From: Rhodoplanes serenus
Lineage (GTDB): Bacteria > Pseudomonadota > Alphaproteobacteria > Rhizobiales > Xanthobacteraceae
NCBI GenBank assembly: GCA_945897515.1
Contig: CAMDFO010000042.1
Span: forward strand, 1-36,432
Length of the DNA stretch: 36,432 bases
Direction of reading: 5' to 3'
Shown one piece after another: positions 1 to 7,049 of this stretch (position 1 is the stretch's first letter; each line of letters starts with the position of its first letter). The notes below the pieces were generated by a model. That model had not been told where the DNA came from. It saw only the letters and a list, made by a program, of their open reading frames with translations, and did no database searches. The position numbers and the translations under genes were made by a program.

Positions 1-40
1 TCTGGATTCCGGGTTCGCGCTTCGCGCGTCTCGGAATGAC
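1..40. repeat. Partial copy of type A intergenic palindromic repeat
   Basis: The first 40 bases match the right half of the repeat at 22766-22868: both run from TCTGGATTCCGG through a short GC-rich stem to CGGAATGAC. The left half lies outside the window. The element sits just downstream of the stop of the minus-strand TctC gene that ends at 63. Non-coding. Confidence 0.75.
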
Positions 41-62
41 CGGTGAGGGTTCTTCCATCGTG

Positions 63-1085
63 CTATTTCAGCAGCGTGATGGCTTTCTGCGCGATCGTCG
101 GAGACGTGGCGTAGAGTTCCGTGATCAGCTTTTGAATTTCATCGCCGGCCACCGGGGTGATTTCGAGCTGCGCTTTCTCGGCGTCGGCGAGGAAGTCCTT
201 GTCCTTCATGGTGTCCATGAACGCCTTGCGCAGCGCAGCGGTGCGTTCCGGCGGCACGTTGGGCGGCGCGACGAACGGACGGCCCATGACCTGGCGCGCG
301 AAGATGAGTTTGAGGATCTGCCGCTGGTCGTCGGTCTTGGCAAGATCGGTGATCAGAGGCACATCCGGCAGCTCCGAATGCTTTTCGAGCGCGAGCTGCA
401 CCAGGATGGTGAACTTCTTTTCGTCCAACCATTTCTGATGGGTCGATTTCACGCTCGACCAAGACCAGCCACAGCGGCCCTGCACCTCGCCGCGCTCCAT
501 GGCGAGACCGACTTCGTTGCCGCCGGGATAACCGGTGACGACGCGCATCTTGGTGCCGAGCACACCGTTGGTGATCCTCGGGAACTGATCGGTGTCGGCG
601 GATGCGCTGGTGCCGCCGACGATCAGCGGCTTGGTCAGCATGTCCTCAAATCGGGTGACGCCGCTGGTGTGCCAGGCGACGCAGACGCTGACCTCGTTGT
701 TGGCGCTGCCGATCCAGTTGTACTTGGTGGCGTCGAATTGTGCGCGCTGCTGGCCGAGCAGCGGATCGAAGCCGGTGCCGCGTCCGATGATGCCAAACGC
801 GGTGCCGTCCTTGGGCGCGACGTTGTAGAGCCAGTTGGCGAGCCGCAGCGAGCCTGCGCCCTCCATGTTCTTCGGCACGACGCTCGGATTGCCGGGAATG
901 TGTTTGCCGATGTGACGGGCGAGAAACCGCGCATAGATGTCATAGCCGCCGCCGGCGCTGTAGCCGATGTAGAGATCGACGGTCTTTCCCCTGTAGAAGT
1001 CGGCCACGCTCTGGGCGCCGGCGGTGGCTGGAAGCAACGCAAGTGCGGTTGCTGCGACAGCGTACGCGAAGGCTCGGACTGCCAT
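63..1085 (-). CDS. TctC/Bug-family periplasmic solute-binding protein (long subgroup)
   Basis: A 340-aa periplasmic receptor of the tripartite tricarboxylate transporter (TTT) type, expected to bind a carboxylate and deliver it to a TctA-TctB permease. A signal peptide covers about residues 1-24, ending AGAQ. The mature start has FYRGK, then IGYSAGGGYD, the ligand-loop region of Bug proteins. Later come IPGNPS, NMEGAGS and an AMERGEVQGR segment. These place it with the Bug proteins at 15362-16390 and 21044-22057 in a subgroup distinct from classical YPxRPI-type Bugs. The ATG at 1085 is chosen because GGGAG precedes it and the signal peptide begins there; longer in-frame starts would add about 78 unrelated residues. 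It is divergent from the cupin gene at 1189, with a 103-base shared upstream region. The ligand cannot be told from sequence. Confidence 0.9.
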   Translation of the reverse strand: MAVRAFAYAVAATALALLPATAGAQSVADFYRGKTVDLYIGYSAGGGYDIYARFLARHIGKHIPGNPSVVPKNMEGAGSLRLANWLYNVAPKDGTAFGIIGRGTGFDPLLGQQRAQFDATKYNWIGSANNEVSVCVAWHTSGVTRFEDMLTKPLIVGGTSASADTDQFPRITNGVLGTKMRVVTGYPGGNEVGLAMERGEVQGRCGWSWSSVKSTHQKWLDEKKFTILVQLALEKHSELPDVPLITDLAKTDDQRQILKLIFARQVMGRPFVAPPNVPPERTAALRKAFMDTMKDKDFLADAEKAQLEITPVAGDEIQKLITELYATSPTIAQKAITLLK

Positions 1086-1188
1086 GGTCGTTTCTCCCGG
1101 TCTGGACCCATTATCCTCGCCGAGCGATTGATTTGACAAGGACGCGCGATATGGTGGCGCCACAAAGGCCTCCCGAAGGAGCAGCGAA

Positions 1189-1785
1189 ATGACCGGCATT
1201 CTTGAGACGCCAGGGCAGGGACACAACGTGCCGCCCGATAGCGAAGCCGCCGAAAAGGAGCACCAGCACTGGGATCGCTGGGCCAAGAAACGCACCTTCG
1301 TGCGTGCGCTGGAGGGCACCTACAGCCACCTCTACAAGCAGTTGATTGACCAGCCGCGGGTGTTTTCATCGAAGGACGTGCCATGGAAGGGCGGTCCCGG
1401 ACACTTCGGTAAGAGCGTGATCTCGCCCCAATCGGTCAACATCACGCAGTCGATCGAGAGCCACATCGAGGCCTATGCGCCGAATGCGGCGGGTCAGAAG
1501 CACGGCCATCTCAACAGCGCGGTGTTCTACGTGCTCAAGGGCCGCGGACACGACGTGCACGACGGCCGCCACATTCCCTGGAAGGCCGGCGACGTGATGC
1601 TGGTCGAGAACGCCTGCGTGCACCAGCATTTCAACGATTCACCGGACGAGGAAGCGATCCTCCTGGTGTTCAAGGCCAAGCCGCTGTTCCTGTTCATGCA
1701 CCTGCTGTTCCAGAAGATCGTGGAATGGCCGCCGAAGGTGCCGCCGAAAGGCGGCGAGAACTACAAGCCGCCGAGCGACATCTGA
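1189..1785 (+). CDS. Cupin-domain protein (198 aa)
   Basis: A single-domain cupin of 198 aa with no signal peptide, so probably cytoplasmic. The cupin metal site is visible: HGH at residues 105-107 followed by a strand ending YVLKGRG, and a second motif HQH at 145-147. A GAAGGAG ribosome binding site precedes the ATG. The N-terminal 80 residues are charged and aromatic and carry no domain I recognise. The C-terminus is proline/lysine-rich. It is followed by a second cupin at 1888 and a dehydrogenase at 2493 on the same strand, so the three may be co-transcribed despite a repeat at 1796-1866. The substrate is unknown; cupins of this kind can be dioxygenases, isomerases or small-molecule binders. 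Confidence 0.85.
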   Translation: MTGILETPGQGHNVPPDSEAAEKEHQHWDRWAKKRTFVRALEGTYSHLYKQLIDQPRVFSSKDVPWKGGPGHFGKSVISPQSVNITQSIESHIEAYAPNAAGQKHGHLNSAVFYVLKGRGHDVHDGRHIPWKAGDVMLVENACVHQHFNDSPDEEAILLVFKAKPLFLFMHLLFQKIVEWPPKVPPKGGENYKPPSDI

Positions 1786-1795
1786 TCACACCGCT

Positions 1796-1866
1796 GTCAT
1801 CGCCCGCGCAGGCGGGCGATCCAGAACCCGATGCAGACTGGATGCCCCGCCTTCGCGGGGCATGAC
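1796..1866. repeat. Type C intergenic palindromic repeat
   Basis: A roughly 71-base element beginning GTCATCGCCCGC and ending GCGGGGCATGAC. It holds two hairpins, one around CGCCCGCGCAGGCGGGCG and one around GCCCCGCCTTCGCGGGGC, joined by a short spacer. It resembles 32562-32652 in layout and flanks. It lies between two cupin genes transcribed in the same direction, so its transcript could fold and affect RNA stability or expression of the second gene. Confidence 0.7.
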
Positions 1867-1887
1867 ACCGAAAAGACGGAGCGACCC

Positions 1888-2466
1888 ATGCCGACGTTCA
1901 CCGATCGAGAAAAGGCGCTGTCCGGCGACAAAACCTGCAGCTTCCGCGCCGACGAGGTGCTGCAATCGCAGGAATTCCGCAAAGCCTACGAGAGCAAGAC
2001 CAACGTGGTGCTCGCCGAGGATATGCCATGGGAGCATTCCGCCGACGGGCTGATCAAGCATCTGGTGCACGAGAAGCTGAACACGCGTGAAATGTGCGTC
2101 GAAGCCTACATGCAGTTTCTCAAGCCAGGCGAGAAGTCGGGCATTCACCGGCACATGTGGGAGGAGCTGATCTTTGTGGTCGAAGGCTCCGGCTACGATC
2201 TGCACTGGGACCTGAAGTGGGACTGCCTCGAAGCATTTCAATGGGAATGGGCGCCGGAGCCCAAGGCGTACTCCTGGAAGCGCGGCGACTACATCTACAT
2301 TCCGCCGTTCACCAACCATCAGCACGTCGCCGGTGACCACGAAGACTGCCGGCTGATCGTGATGTCGAACCGCATCGTCAAGGAGATGGGCTTCGATTGG
2401 TTCGACCAGGTCGCGAACGCGCCGGGGTTTGATGCGCTGAAAGCGAATGGCAGCGGCCAGCGCTGA
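1888..2466 (+). CDS. Cupin-domain protein (192 aa)
   Basis: A second small cupin of 192 aa, clearly different in sequence from its neighbour at 1189. The metal motif is complete: HRH at residues 87-89 with E92/E93 (GIHRHMWEEL), and NHQH at 143-146 in the second motif. The insert between the two motifs is unusually rich in Trp (about six in residues 107-130), which suggests an aromatic pocket. I prefer the ATG at 1888, preceded by a GGAG, over an upstream in-frame start at 1831 because the latter would translate the palindromic repeat. There is no signal peptide. The gene precedes the dehydrogenase at 2493 by 26 bases, suggesting one transcript. Specific reaction unknown. Confidence 0.85.
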   Translation: MPTFTDREKALSGDKTCSFRADEVLQSQEFRKAYESKTNVVLAEDMPWEHSADGLIKHLVHEKLNTREMCVEAYMQFLKPGEKSGIHRHMWEELIFVVEGSGYDLHWDLKWDCLEAFQWEWAPEPKAYSWKRGDYIYIPPFTNHQHVAGDHEDCRLIVMSNRIVKEMGFDWFDQVANAPGFDALKANGSGQR

Positions 2467-2492
2467 TCGCCGCCTGTGAAGGAGTGGCGTTC

Positions 2493-3338
2493 ATGAGCGA
2501 GACGATGCGCGTCGGCGTCGTGGGCATCGGGCGGATGGGCCTGTCGATGCTCCGGCATCTGATCCGGCAGGGCTATCCGGTGACCGCCTGCGACCTCAAC
2601 CCTAAGCAGTGCGACGCCGCGCGCGCGGCCGGCGCGGAGATTGCCGCGACGCCGGCGGATGTCGGCAAGGCTGCGGACTTTGTCATCATCGGCGTCGGTT
2701 ACGACGACGAGGTGCTCGCCGTCATGACGGGGGACGGCGGCCTGCTGCAAACCATGCGCAATGGATCGGTGATTGCCGTGTCCTCGACCTGCGCGCCGGC
2801 CTTCGTGAAGTCGATGGCCGAACTCGCCGGGAAAAGCGGTATCGAAATCTTCGACGCGCCGATCTGCCGCGGCGCGAGGGCGGCCGACGATGGCACGCTG
2901 CTCGCGCTGGTCGGCGCCAAGCCGGAGGTTTTCGAGCGTGGCCGTCCGATCTACCAGGCGTTCTCTTCAGACGTCGCGCATCTCGGCGATGTGGGTGCGG
3001 GCCAGGTCGGCAAGGCGATGAACAATTTCCTGCTCTGGGTGAACGGCATCGCGCTGATCGAAGCCGGGCGGCTGTGCGAGGCAAACGGCATGGACCTTGC
3101 AAAACTGCGCGAAGCGCTGCTGATGAGTTCGGGCGCCTCCGACGCGCTCAAGAATTGGGACACCATGACCTTCACCTGGGCGCTGAAGGACATGCAGATC
3201 GTCGCCAAGATGGCTGACGCGGCCGGCTTGTCGCTGCCGATTGCCGGCGCCATCAAGGAGCTGGTGAAGGACGGCCGCCGTATCAAGCAGAGCAATCCGC
3301 CGGACTGGGCGGGGCGGGAGGCCGCGAAGCAATCCTGA
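2493..3338 (+). CDS. NAD(P)-dependent beta-hydroxyacid dehydrogenase (HIBADH/GarR family)
   Basis: A 281-aa member of the 3-hydroxyisobutyrate/tartronate semialdehyde dehydrogenase family, which oxidises beta-hydroxyacids or reduces the matching semialdehydes. The Rossmann motif VGIGRMG is at residues 10-16. A DAPICRG segment at 121-127 stands where family members bind substrate, and GQVGKAMNN at 170-178 supplies the catalytic lysine (K174). Length is typical for the family (about 285-300 aa). The ATG at 2493 has GGAG eight bases upstream; a GTG at 2484 is in frame but overlaps that ribosome binding site. It is the last gene of the cupin-cupin-dehydrogenase run and converges with the PdxA-like gene, the two stop codons being one base apart. 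The substrate is not known. Confidence 0.88.
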   Translation: MSETMRVGVVGIGRMGLSMLRHLIRQGYPVTACDLNPKQCDAARAAGAEIAATPADVGKAADFVIIGVGYDDEVLAVMTGDGGLLQTMRNGSVIAVSSTCAPAFVKSMAELAGKSGIEIFDAPICRGARAADDGTLLALVGAKPEVFERGRPIYQAFSSDVAHLGDVGAGQVGKAMNNFLLWVNGIALIEAGRLCEANGMDLAKLREALLMSSGASDALKNWDTMTFTWALKDMQIVAKMADAAGLSLPIAGAIKELVKDGRRIKQSNPPDWAGREAAKQS

Positions 3339-3339
3339 T

Positions 3340-4326
3340 TTAGGCCGGCGCCCGCGCCTTCGATAGCCGCAACACGGCCTCGATCATCGCTGCCGGGCTC
3401 GCGATACCCTTGCCGGCAATGTCGTGCGCGCTGCCGTGCGCCACGGACGAGAACAGGATCGGCGTGCCGATGGTCAGCGCGGAGGCCGCATTCTGCGCCA
3501 GGAGCTTCGCGGCGATGTGGCCCTGGTCGTGCAGCATCACGACGAACGCATCGACGTCCGTCATGTGAAACATCGTGTCGGCCCCGAAAGGTCCGATCAC
3601 ACGAAGTCCTTCTGCGACGGCGGCATCGATCGCCGGCTTGATGATCTCGATCTCCTCCTGGCCGAACAGTCCGCCTTCGCCGGCGTGCGGGTTCAGTCCG
3701 CTCACCGCGATCCGCGGCGCGGCGACGCCCAAGCTGCGGAGCGTGCGATCGGTGGTGCGGATGACGCGTGCGACGTTGTCGCGCGTGATCGCCGCGATGG
3801 CGTCGCGCACGCTCCGATGCAGCGTCGCGTGTGCAATCTTGGTCTCGCCGAAGCAGAGCAGCATGTAGACGTCATCCTCAGGCGTGCCGGTCTCGCGCGC
3901 CACGAATGATGGGTGGCCGTCGAACGTGATACCGGCCTGCGCGATCGAGGTTTCGTTCTGCGGCGCCGCGACCACGGCGTCCACATCGCCCGCAAGCGCT
4001 GCTTTGATCGCGCGGCCGCAGAATGCGATGGAGGCGCGGCCCGCCGCTGCGCTCACCGTCCCGAGGGGGGCGAGCTCCTGTTGGGTGCAATCCAGCACGT
4101 TGATCCGGCCGTCGGACCAATCGGCATCGGCAATTGCCGGCACCACGCGGAAATCGGCCTTGATGCCGCATGCCTTGGCATGTTGCTCAAGCACGCGCGG
4201 ATCGCACAGCACGATCGGATCGCACGCCGCCCGCACCGCCGGATCGAGCGCGGTCTTCAGGCTGATCTCCGGCCCGATGCCGGCCGGATCGCCAGTGGCG
4301 ATGGCGATCTTGGCTTTGTTGGTCAT
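3340..4326 (-). CDS. PdxA-family NAD-dependent dehydrogenase (4-hydroxythreonine-4-phosphate dehydrogenase-like)
   Basis: A 328-aa PdxA-family enzyme, which oxidises a hydroxyl and decarboxylates a phosphorylated four-carbon acid. TGDPAGIGPE at residues 11-20 is the family's N-terminal signature. The three metal-binding histidines align with H170 (ATLHRSV), H214 (NPHAGEGG) and H266 (HDQG). Differences from the biosynthetic enzyme include GHPSF at 137-141 where GHTE is usual. The lack of a pdxJ/ksgA neighbour, together with the catabolic surroundings, favours a PdxA2-type sugar-acid or related paralogue rather than vitamin B6 synthesis; this is inference. The start at 4326 excludes an N-terminal extension translated from the palindromic repeat at 4361-4464. 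The alcohol dehydrogenase lies upstream on the same strand, separated by that repeat. Confidence 0.87.
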   Translation of the reverse strand: MTNKAKIAIATGDPAGIGPEISLKTALDPAVRAACDPIVLCDPRVLEQHAKACGIKADFRVVPAIADADWSDGRINVLDCTQQELAPLGTVSAAAGRASIAFCGRAIKAALAGDVDAVVAAPQNETSIAQAGITFDGHPSFVARETGTPEDDVYMLLCFGETKIAHATLHRSVRDAIAAITRDNVARVIRTTDRTLRSLGVAAPRIAVSGLNPHAGEGGLFGQEEIEIIKPAIDAAVAEGLRVIGPFGADTMFHMTDVDAFVVMLHDQGHIAAKLLAQNAASALTIGTPILFSSVAHGSAHDIAGKGIASPAAMIEAVLRLSKARAPA

Positions 4327-4360
4327 GGCGCGCGCCTTGAGCGCGGTCTTGCCCCGACGT

Positions 4361-4464
4361 CCTCTCCCCCGCTTGCGGGGGAGAGACAGAGAGGGGGTGA
4401 GCCGCAAGCGTCGGCGTTCTTTGCGGCCCCCTCCCCAACCCTCCCCCGCAAGCGGGGGAGGGAG
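4361..4464. repeat. Type D intergenic palindrome pair
   Basis: Two near-identical GC palindromes in opposite loop orientation: CTCTCCCCC-GCTTGC-GGGGGAGAG at 4362-4385 and CTCCCCCGCAAGCGGGGGAG at 4441-4460. They are separated by about 55 bases that include AGAGGGGGTGAG. The loops GCTTGC and GCAAGC are reverse complements, so the two halves can pair with each other as well as fold separately. Its translation gives the Leu/Pro/Arg-rich peptide often seen mis-annotated at N-termini in Hyphomicrobiales. Only one copy is in this window. Confidence 0.75.
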
Positions 4465-4507
4465 CAGAGCGGCGCACGCGGCGACGCCAAGTAGTCCGTG
4501 TGCAGTG

Positions 4508-5617
4508 TCACTCCCACGGCATCAGAGACGCATGGATCACATCCGGCACGCCCTTGCCGCCGACCGAGCGGATCGCGAGGTCCACATCCTTCAAACCGAA
4601 CTTGTGCGTGGTGATCTTCTCCAGCGGGAAGCGCTTCGATGCGATCTGCTCCAGCGCCAGCTCGCATGCCCGATAGCTGTGACCGCGCGCGCTTTTCATG
4701 GTGATGAACTTCACCGTGAACTTTTCCAGCGGGAAATTGGGAAACGCCGCCATCTCGCCCTGCGCCACGATGATGCCGGCCTTGCGCTTGAGCGCCTCGA
4801 TCCCGAGCAGGATCGGGATCGTGCCGGCGCCGGCGGTGCAGTCGAGCGACACGTCAACGCCCTTGCCGCCGGTGATCTCCATGATGCGCGCGAGCGGATC
4901 TTCCTGCTGCACGTCGATCACATAGTCGGCGCCCAGTTCCTTGGCGACCTTCAGGCGCGCCGCGTCCTTCGACGTGCCGGTGACGATGATCAGCGCCGCG
5001 CCGGCCTGCTTGCAGATCACGGTCTGCGACAGGCCCTGCTGGCCCGGCCCCTGGATCAGCACCGTCGAGTTGTATCCGACGTTGCCGTCGAACAGCGACC
5101 ACTCGACGCCGTTGGCCATCGGCGTCACGAGTCCGGCCAGCTCCGGCGTCACGCCCTTGGGCACGTGATGCAGCACCGCGTTCCACGGCAGATAGACGTA
5201 TTGCGCGAACCCGCCCCACAGGTGCGGCGGCTTCTCGTCCGAGGTGTAGCCGTAGCGGATCGCATCGGGATTGGTGCGCCAGTTGGTGTTCTCGCAATGG
5301 CGGTACTGGCCGGCGTGGCACCACTCGCACTTGCCGCAACTCACATAGTGCTCGACGAAGACCAGATCGCCTTCCTTGAAACCCTTGCGTTGGGTGAACT
5401 CGCGGCCGGCCTTGGCGATATATCCGATGTTCTCGTGGCCCATGATGGTGGGCTTGTCGTTCGGCGGATGGGCGTAGAGCTTGACGTCGGTGCCGCAGAT
5501 GCCGGCGACCTCCATCTTCATCAGCGCGCCGTCGGCCGGCACGTCCGGCATCGCGTATTCGCGGATCTCGGTCTTGCTCGGGCCCGTCCGTACGGCCGCC
5601 AGAACTTTTTCAGCCAC
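4508..5617 (-). CDS. Zinc-dependent medium-chain alcohol dehydrogenase
   Basis: A 369-aa cytoplasmic zinc alcohol/polyol dehydrogenase of the MDR superfamily. The catalytic zinc site is C41 (GICGTD) and H61-E62 (GHENIG). The structural zinc lobe has four cysteines at C94, C97, C100 and C108. The NAD(P) Rossmann motif is GPGQQG in the second half. I chose the GTG start at 5617 because GGAGG lies eight bases upstream and the protein then begins MAEKVLAAV, typical for the family. Upstream in-frame codons read through the palindromic repeat at 5640-5728. It is probably co-oriented with the PdxA-like gene downstream and divergent from the small gene at 5736. Substrate unknown; an alcohol intermediate of the neighbouring catabolic genes is a guess. 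Confidence 0.9.
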   Translation of the reverse strand: MAEKVLAAVRTGPSKTEIREYAMPDVPADGALMKMEVAGICGTDVKLYAHPPNDKPTIMGHENIGYIAKAGREFTQRKGFKEGDLVFVEHYVSCGKCEWCHAGQYRHCENTNWRTNPDAIRYGYTSDEKPPHLWGGFAQYVYLPWNAVLHHVPKGVTPELAGLVTPMANGVEWSLFDGNVGYNSTVLIQGPGQQGLSQTVICKQAGAALIIVTGTSKDAARLKVAKELGADYVIDVQQEDPLARIMEITGGKGVDVSLDCTAGAGTIPILLGIEALKRKAGIIVAQGEMAAFPNFPLEKFTVKFITMKSARGHSYRACELALEQIASKRFPLEKITTHKFGLKDVDLAIRSVGGKGVPDVIHASLMPWE

Positions 5618-5639
5618 TGATGTTTCCTCCACCCACGAT

Positions 5640-5728
5640 GTCACCCCCGGGCTTGACCCGGGGGTCCATCTTACTTCGCCATGCCCTTTGGTAAGAAGAT
5701 GGATGGCCGGGTCAAGCCCGGCCATGAC
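5640..5728. repeat. Type B intergenic palindromic repeat
   Basis: Starts GTCACCCCCGGGCTTGACCC and ends GGGTCAAGCCCGGCCATGAC, with outer arms pairing end to end (CCATCTT / AAGATGG near the centre). The core GGGCTTGACCCG / CGGGTCAAGCCC appears in both arms. It is the same family as 13862-13948 and 30687-30802, with a decayed copy at 9842-9933. It lies between two divergent genes, so it may affect both upstream regions. Confidence 0.8.
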
Positions 5729-5735
5729 GACGCGG

Positions 5736-6038
5736 ATGGAAATGGTTGGCTTCATCAAGAAAACGCCCGGACACTCCGCTGCCCTCGACCGGGTCCGGGA
5801 GTGGACCCGCGAGCGCTTCGGGTTGCCGGAGGACGCCGCGATTCTGGTCGCCGAGGTGGCCTGCGCCGTGCCGGGCTGCCCGCCGCTCGAGACCGTCATT
5901 GCCTTCTGGTCGAACGAGAGGCGGCATCACACCAAGGTGTTCAAGCCGGTGGCCGAGGTGACGAAGGACGATCTCCCGCCGGGTTGGATGAAACCTGCGC
6001 TTGCCGTGGCCGACGATTTCACGTGTGATTGCTGCTGA
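5736..6038 (+). CDS. Conserved-looking small protein with C-terminal cysteines (100 aa, unknown)
   Basis: A 100-aa protein I cannot assign. It begins with a helical, basic region (residues 1-25), then has an ACAVPGCPP segment around residues 43-51 and ends DDFTCDCC. Five cysteines in 100 residues, three of them in the last four positions, suggest metal binding or redox chemistry. No signal peptide or membrane segment is seen. The reading frame is open much further upstream, but that part translates the alcohol dehydrogenase and the repeat, so ATG at 5736 is the most sensible start, with 5724 and 5742 as alternatives; none has a strong ribosome binding site. It lies 21 bases before the Bug gene at 6060, so co-transcription is likely. 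Confidence 0.65.
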   Translation: MEMVGFIKKTPGHSAALDRVREWTRERFGLPEDAAILVAEVACAVPGCPPLETVIAFWSNERRHHTKVFKPVAEVTKDDLPPGWMKPALAVADDFTCDCC

Positions 6039-6059
6039 CCGATGAAACGGAGGGGTGAC

Positions 6060-7040
6060 ATGCGAAAGCTCAGGCTCGCGTCTGCCGCTGTTGCGCTGGC
6101 GATTGCGTTCGCGAGCGCGGCCTCCGCCCAGGTCTATCCCAACCGGCCGATCACCGTGGTGGTGCCGTTCCCGCCCGGCGGGCAGGTCGACAATGTTGCG
6201 CGCCTGCTGCTCGACCGGATGCGTGCGTCGCTCGGCCAGCCGTTGATCGTCGAGAACGCCGGCGGCGCTTCGGGCACCATCGGCACCGGGCGGGTCGTTC
6301 GCGCGGCGCCGGACGGCTACACGATCGGCATGGGCAACTGGACCAGCGCCGTCGGCGGTCCCGCGATGTATTCGCCGGCCTACGACATCCTCGCCGATCT
6401 CGAGCCGGTGTCGCTGCTGCTGATCGCGCCGACCGTGATCGTCGGACGGCAGAGTCTCCCGCCGAACACGCTGCAGGAGCTGATTGCCTGGCTCAAAGCC
6501 AATTCGGACAAGGCCTCGGCCGCCACCGTCGGCGCTGGCAGTCCCGGGCATGTCAGCGGCATCCACTTCCAGAACGTCACCGGCACCCGGTTCCAGTTCG
6601 TGCCCTATCGCGGCGGCGGTCCGGCCAACCAGGATCTGGTGGGCGGGCAGGTCGACCTCCGGATCGGTGCCGAGGCGTCGCAGATGCTGCCGCATATCCG
6701 CAGCGGACGGACCAAGGCCTATGCCGTGATGTCCAAGGTCCGCTGGGCTCCCGCGCCCGACGTGCCGACCACCGAAGAGTCGGGAGTGCCGGGCATCGAC
6801 ATTTCGGTATGGACGGGGCTTTGGGCCCCTAAGGGCACGCCTCGGGACATCGTCGCGAAGCTGAGCACGGCGGTCCGCGAGGCGCTGGCCGATCCGGTGT
6901 CGCGCGAGCGCATCATCGCCGCCGGGTTCGACATCCCGGCGCCGGCGCAGCTCACGCCGGAGGCGCTTGCGACGTTCCACAAGACTGAGACCGAGAAGTG
7001 GTGGCCGATCATCAAGGCGGCGAACATCAAGGCGGAATGA
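6060..7040 (+). CDS. TctC/Bug-family periplasmic solute-binding protein (classical subgroup)
   Basis: A 326-aa Bug protein. Signal peptide residues 1-25 ends SAASAQ. The mature protein opens VYPNRPITVVVPFPPGG, the classical Bug N-terminus whose PGG loop contacts the ligand carboxylate. ENAGGASG and APDGYT follow, as in the family. ATG at 6060 has an excellent ribosome binding site (CGGAGGGG) five bases upstream; an in-frame ATG at 6042 would lose it. It follows the 100-aa Cys protein by 21 bases and converges with the CRP/TrxR-like gene (9 bases between stops). No TctA/TctB lies beside it, so it must use a permease encoded elsewhere, possibly the pair at 32.7-34.7 kb. Ligand unknown. Confidence 0.9.
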   Translation: MRKLRLASAAVALAIAFASAASAQVYPNRPITVVVPFPPGGQVDNVARLLLDRMRASLGQPLIVENAGGASGTIGTGRVVRAAPDGYTIGMGNWTSAVGGPAMYSPAYDILADLEPVSLLLIAPTVIVGRQSLPPNTLQELIAWLKANSDKASAATVGAGSPGHVSGIHFQNVTGTRFQFVPYRGGGPANQDLVGGQVDLRIGAEASQMLPHIRSGRTKAYAVMSKVRWAPAPDVPTTEESGVPGIDISVWTGLWAPKGTPRDIVAKLSTAVREALADPVSRERIIAAGFDIPAPAQLTPEALATFHKTETEKWWPIIKAANIKAE

Positions 7041-7049
7041 CTGCGGCTG

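Noticed and set aside
1133..1155. A perfect TTGACA at 1133-1138 upstream of the first cupin, with TATGGT following.
   Set aside because: The gap to TATGGT is only 11 bases and the sequence at 17-base spacing is GGCGCC, so it does not make a credible promoter.
4327..4407. An N-terminal extension of the PdxA-like gene beginning at 4407.
   Set aside because: The added residues translate the type D repeat, and the natural family start (MTNKAKIAIATGDPAG) is at 4326.
3884..5620. A 578-codon plus-strand open frame antisense to the PdxA-like and alcohol dehydrogenase genes.
   Set aside because: No recognisable domain, biased composition, and it reads through the palindromic pair at 4361-4464; the minus-strand genes have full catalytic motifs.
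5618..5899. An upstream extension of the alcohol dehydrogenase reading frame to 5899.
   Set aside because: It translates the type B repeat and overlaps the 100-aa gene; a GTG with GGAGG at proper spacing is at 5617.
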